From Bacillus sp. OV166 (GTDB lineage Bacteria > Bacillota > Bacilli > Bacillales > Cytobacillaceae), in NCBI RefSeq assembly GCF_900177675.1, contig NZ_FXWM01000001.1, positions 371,501-435,500 of the forward strand: a DNA stretch of 64,000 bases, read 5' to 3'. The notes beneath the pieces were generated by a model. It worked only from the letters and a program-made list of their open reading frames with translations, did not search any database and had not been told where the DNA came from. Shown here piece by piece: positions 61,529-64,000 of this stretch (position 1 is the first letter of the stretch; each line of letters begins with the position of its first letter). A program made the translations under genes and the position numbers.

Positions 61529-61540
61529 TAAATATTTGGT

Positions 61541-61562
61541 TGGCGCCCAATCCTGGGCGCCA
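61541..61562 (+). terminator. Hairpin behind the DGQHR relic
   Basis: Perfect TGGCGCCCA, loop ATCC, TGGGCGCCA; only a weak T-rich tail. The remaining bases to 61829 show no gene. Confidence 0.65.
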
Positions 61563-61829
61563 TTGATATTTCTATTGGAGATAAGAATTTTTAAAGTAGC
61601 TATACAAGGAATTTAAAAAGCCCCTGAAGACATTCGTACTTCAGAACTACATTTTCATGAGTTGTGATCATTTGCGTTATTTAAAGGCTGGATATTTAGT
61701 ATATCTCTTATTAATTGGAAATTAATAGTTAACATGCTGTACAATTAGTAGTGTGACAAAAGTAGGAAAATAAAATTTTTTATATGAAGACTAGATAAGA
61801 GGATTATTAAATGAAGGGAGTACATGTAA

Positions 61830-62927
61830 ATGAAAAAAAATGATTTTTCAAACGTCTGGAAATATCTCATTAATTATTTAAGTAACGATCAAAAAAAGGA
61901 ATTTATTAAAGAGAAAGATCTAAAGATTGGGAATATGCAACCAAGATTACTTACAAATGAGAGTCAATGGAAGGTTGCCTTAAAATTATTAGAAAAAAAC
62001 TGTACGCAAATAAAAATTAAAAACGCGATATCTGTTTATTTTGGCAAACATATTGTTCCAGAGCTATTAGAGGATATGGAGGATGAAAAAAAGCTCGAAT
62101 ATTTTGATGAATTAATGGATATGCCGATTGAAAATTTTAAAGAAGTCATCGAAGAAAATGGCTATATTTATGTTCTTATGTTTTTTGTTCTGAAAAATAA
62201 TTTACAAAAAGCAAATGAGATAATAGAAAATATACAGGATGAAATGGTTAAGGAAGAAGTAAATGAGGACATTAGTAAGGATTTAAGAGAAAAATTAGAA
62301 TTAGCAAAGAAGGAAAACTATAACTTAACCAAAAAGAACAAGAATTTAATTGATAAAATTGAAAAGCAAAAAGCAACCCTGCAAGAAGTAGAAAAAAAAA
62401 ATAAGGAACTGTTAGATCAACAAAAAGAAATAATTAAAGAATATGATAAGGAACTTAAAATTTTAATGAAACAAATAGACGAACACAAGAATGAAATCCT
62501 TGTACTTACAACAGAAAAAGAAAACCAAGAACTTAATTTAGATATTAAACAGAAGCAGGTCTCCATGCTCGAGGTCGAGAAAAAACAATTACAAGAAGAG
62601 GTCCAAAGAATACCTGAACATATTACTCTGGAACTAAAAGAGTCATTCAAGAAAGCCTCATCCGTGAATGTACTTGTTTTTGGCGATTTACCTTTCACGA
62701 CGACAAGACAGAACGAGAAATATAAATTTTCATATTTTGATGGAGATTATTCGAATTATGATTTTAATGATTCTTATGACGAATATTGGTATGTGGTTGA
62801 TAAATTATCGGTGCGAGAAAAGAGACAACTTGAAAAAAATGAACATGCACAGAAGATCGACTGGGTTAAGAAAACATACTATGGTGAAATGAATAAGAAA
62901 CAGAAAAGTGAGGAATTTGCATTATGA
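61830..62927 (+). CDS. Long coiled-coil protein, partner of the McrB-like ATPase
   Basis: 365 residues. A helical N-terminal domain (about 1-140) leads into a strongly predicted coiled coil (about 145-275, runs of K/E/Q/L heptads such as NKELLDQQKEIIKEYDKEL). A C-terminal piece rich in D, Y and N follows (FDGDYSNYDFNDSYDEYW). Not a recognised family. Its TGA overlaps the next ATG (ATGA). It may bridge or sense DNA for the ATPase. Confidence 0.8.
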   Translation: MKKNDFSNVWKYLINYLSNDQKKEFIKEKDLKIGNMQPRLLTNESQWKVALKLLEKNCTQIKIKNAISVYFGKHIVPELLEDMEDEKKLEYFDELMDMPIENFKEVIEENGYIYVLMFFVLKNNLQKANEIIENIQDEMVKEEVNEDISKDLREKLELAKKENYNLTKKNKNLIDKIEKQKATLQEVEKKNKELLDQQKEIIKEYDKELKILMKQIDEHKNEILVLTTEKENQELNLDIKQKQVSMLEVEKKQLQEEVQRIPEHITLELKESFKKASSVNVLVFGDLPFTTTRQNEKYKFSYFDGDYSNYDFNDSYDEYWYVVDKLSVREKRQLEKNEHAQKIDWVKKTYYGEMNKKQKSEEFAL

Positions 62928-64000
62928 TTAAAACGAACGAAACATATACAATAGGTAATTACTATATTGGGAGACTTGCAACGCAATCAGAGATGCCTAG
63001 TCAACAAGACCCTATCTTTGATAATCAAACTCGATTCAAAGTAAATATTAAGATCTTATCGGAAATACCTGAAAAAGTGGACCTAGCCCATACTAGCAAT
63101 ATTATAACAGGATTGGAATCACGTATTAGACCACAATATAATAGTGAAACAAATCCAGCATATGCTAAGTTGTCAAAAATAGAGAAAAGAAAGCTAATAC
63201 AATCAGATTTAAGTAAGTCGCTCGTTATTTTTAAGCTTGAAAAAAGAGATCTTTATTATAATTTAATTAGTAGTTCAATAAAGAAACGAAATGAGCCTTA
63301 CAATGTGGAAGAACGTTATGATACAATTCCTTATTTTAAGGTATCTTCTGTGGATAGCTTTATTGATCAATTAAAAAGAGGAGCAACTATTTCCGACTTA
63401 AGAGGGGTGATTGAAAATCGTTATTTTGATGAAGGTTTTTTCGAAAGCGATTATGTACCCCCATACATCATTATTCATGATACTGAGGATGATGTATTTG
63501 CATATGGCCCGATAAATAAAATTAAACGCGATGACAATGGAACATCATTTATATTTGCTGACCATGTTGATAAATTTAAGATGAATGACGATGATTTCTT
63601 ATATAATAATTATAATAATTTGGGGGATGAAGAGTCTGATAACATAACTAAACTCACATGTTACTTTATTAATACTATTTCATCTGATAAGATTCGTGAG
63701 AAAATGAAGACACATGAGAAACAAAAAGAAGAAGTAACAGTGTTATTAAAAAGTGAGTCGAGCAAAGTGAAGGTTGTAGTTGAAAAAGAAAAAGAACAAA
63801 ATCCAGCTATGCAAATGGAACAAAAAATTATGGAGCGCTTTAAAGAGAGTGCGGAAAGTAAAGGTCTATATTTTGATGATCTCGATCTTTACAATTTCCA
63901 TACAGCTATGAAAACAGGAAATATGGTTATATTAGCTGGAATGAGTGGCACAGGTAAATCGAAAATTGTAGATTGTTACGGTGAGGCACTGGGGTTAAAA
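62924..64000 (+). CDS. McrB-like AAA+ ATPase, 3' end outside the window
   Basis: The first 359 residues; the frame is open to the last base. About 330 residues of non-ATPase N-terminal sequence, including an EKEKEQ-rich linker near 285, precede Walker A GMSGTGKS at about 345-352. That motif and the lead-in MKTGNMVILA are typical of McrB/MoxR-like AAA+ ATPases of type IV restriction. GAGGAA supports the start, in ATGA overlap with the coiled-coil gene. A nuclease partner would be expected just beyond the window. Confidence 0.75.
   Translation, partial: MIKTNETYTIGNYYIGRLATQSEMPSQQDPIFDNQTRFKVNIKILSEIPEKVDLAHTSNIITGLESRIRPQYNSETNPAYAKLSKIEKRKLIQSDLSKSLVIFKLEKRDLYYNLISSSIKKRNEPYNVEERYDTIPYFKVSSVDSFIDQLKRGATISDLRGVIENRYFDEGFFESDYVPPYIIIHDTEDDVFAYGPINKIKRDDNGTSFIFADHVDKFKMNDDDFLYNNYNNLGDEESDNITKLTCYFINTISSDKIREKMKTHEKQKEEVTVLLKSESSKVKVVVEKEKEQNPAMQMEQKIMERFKESAESKGLYFDDLDLYNFHTAMKTGNMVILAGMSGTGKSKIVDCYGEALGLK

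Overview
The window is chromosomal DNA from a member of the Bacillaceae, probably a Bacillus or Neobacillus-like species. Gene order follows Bacillus subtilis from ydbS to groEL: ydbST, a rhomboid, acpS, ydcC, alr, ndoAI-ndoA, tex, cmpA, ydcK, a tRNA/rRNA cluster, tsaE-tsaB-rimI-tsaD, ydiF, moaC, rex, then ydiK, ydiL and groES-groEL. The species call is an inference from synteny and the 16S sequence; no search was run.

Region 1 (1-10.5 kb) is housekeeping: PH-domain membrane proteins, holo-ACP synthase, alanine racemase, the EndoAI/EndoA (MazEF-type) toxin-antitoxin pair, Tex, the sporulation peptide CmpA and a SprT-like protein. The rsb-sigB stress operon that sits between ndoA and tex in B. 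subtilis is absent. Three large non-coding repeats lie around the rhomboid and acpS genes.

Region 2 (10.5-17 kb) has nine intact tRNA genes (Asn, Ser, Glu, Gln, Leu, Leu, Arg, Pro, Gly), then 16S-23S-5S rRNA, then initiator tRNA-Met and tRNA-Asp. It reads as a fusion of the B. subtilis trnS and rrnE loci. It holds an empty ICEBs1-type attachment core in tRNA-Leu(GAG) and a truncated second copy of tRNA-Asn.

Region 3 (17-38.1 kb) holds t6A tRNA-modification genes, a DnaA-box cluster, ydiF, moaC and rex. A malate-utilisation block follows: two malic enzymes, a MalK/MalR-like two-component system, a MaeN-like carrier and a TSUP permease. A yhbDEF-like bactofilin operon with an MFS exporter comes next, then ydiKL and the CIRCE-controlled groESL operon. 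The malate and bactofilin genes stand where tatAy-tatCy lie in B. subtilis.

Region 4 (38.1-64 kb, running off the end) is a mobile and defence island directly downstream of groEL. It starts with a tyrosine integrase and a zinc-finger protein facing a replication module (HTH proteins, primase-polymerase, P-loop helicase). A series of probable anti-phage modules follows: (a) XRE-MrcB_N-HNH; (b) MazG-like plus GIY-YIG/DUF2075 helicase; (c) two tandem DGQHR (DndB-like) proteins; (d) two unrecognised genes, one with a possible frameshift; (e) an HNH-ATPase fusion with a separate HNH protein (Septu-like); (f) a decayed integrase; (g) a third DGQHR protein divergent from a GHKL (MORC-like) ATPase with repeated operator-like sites; (h) a 3' relic of a fourth DGQHR gene; (i) a coiled-coil protein overlapping a McrB-like AAA ATPase cut by the window end. 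The DGQHR/GHKL pair is the strongest candidate for an undescribed system.
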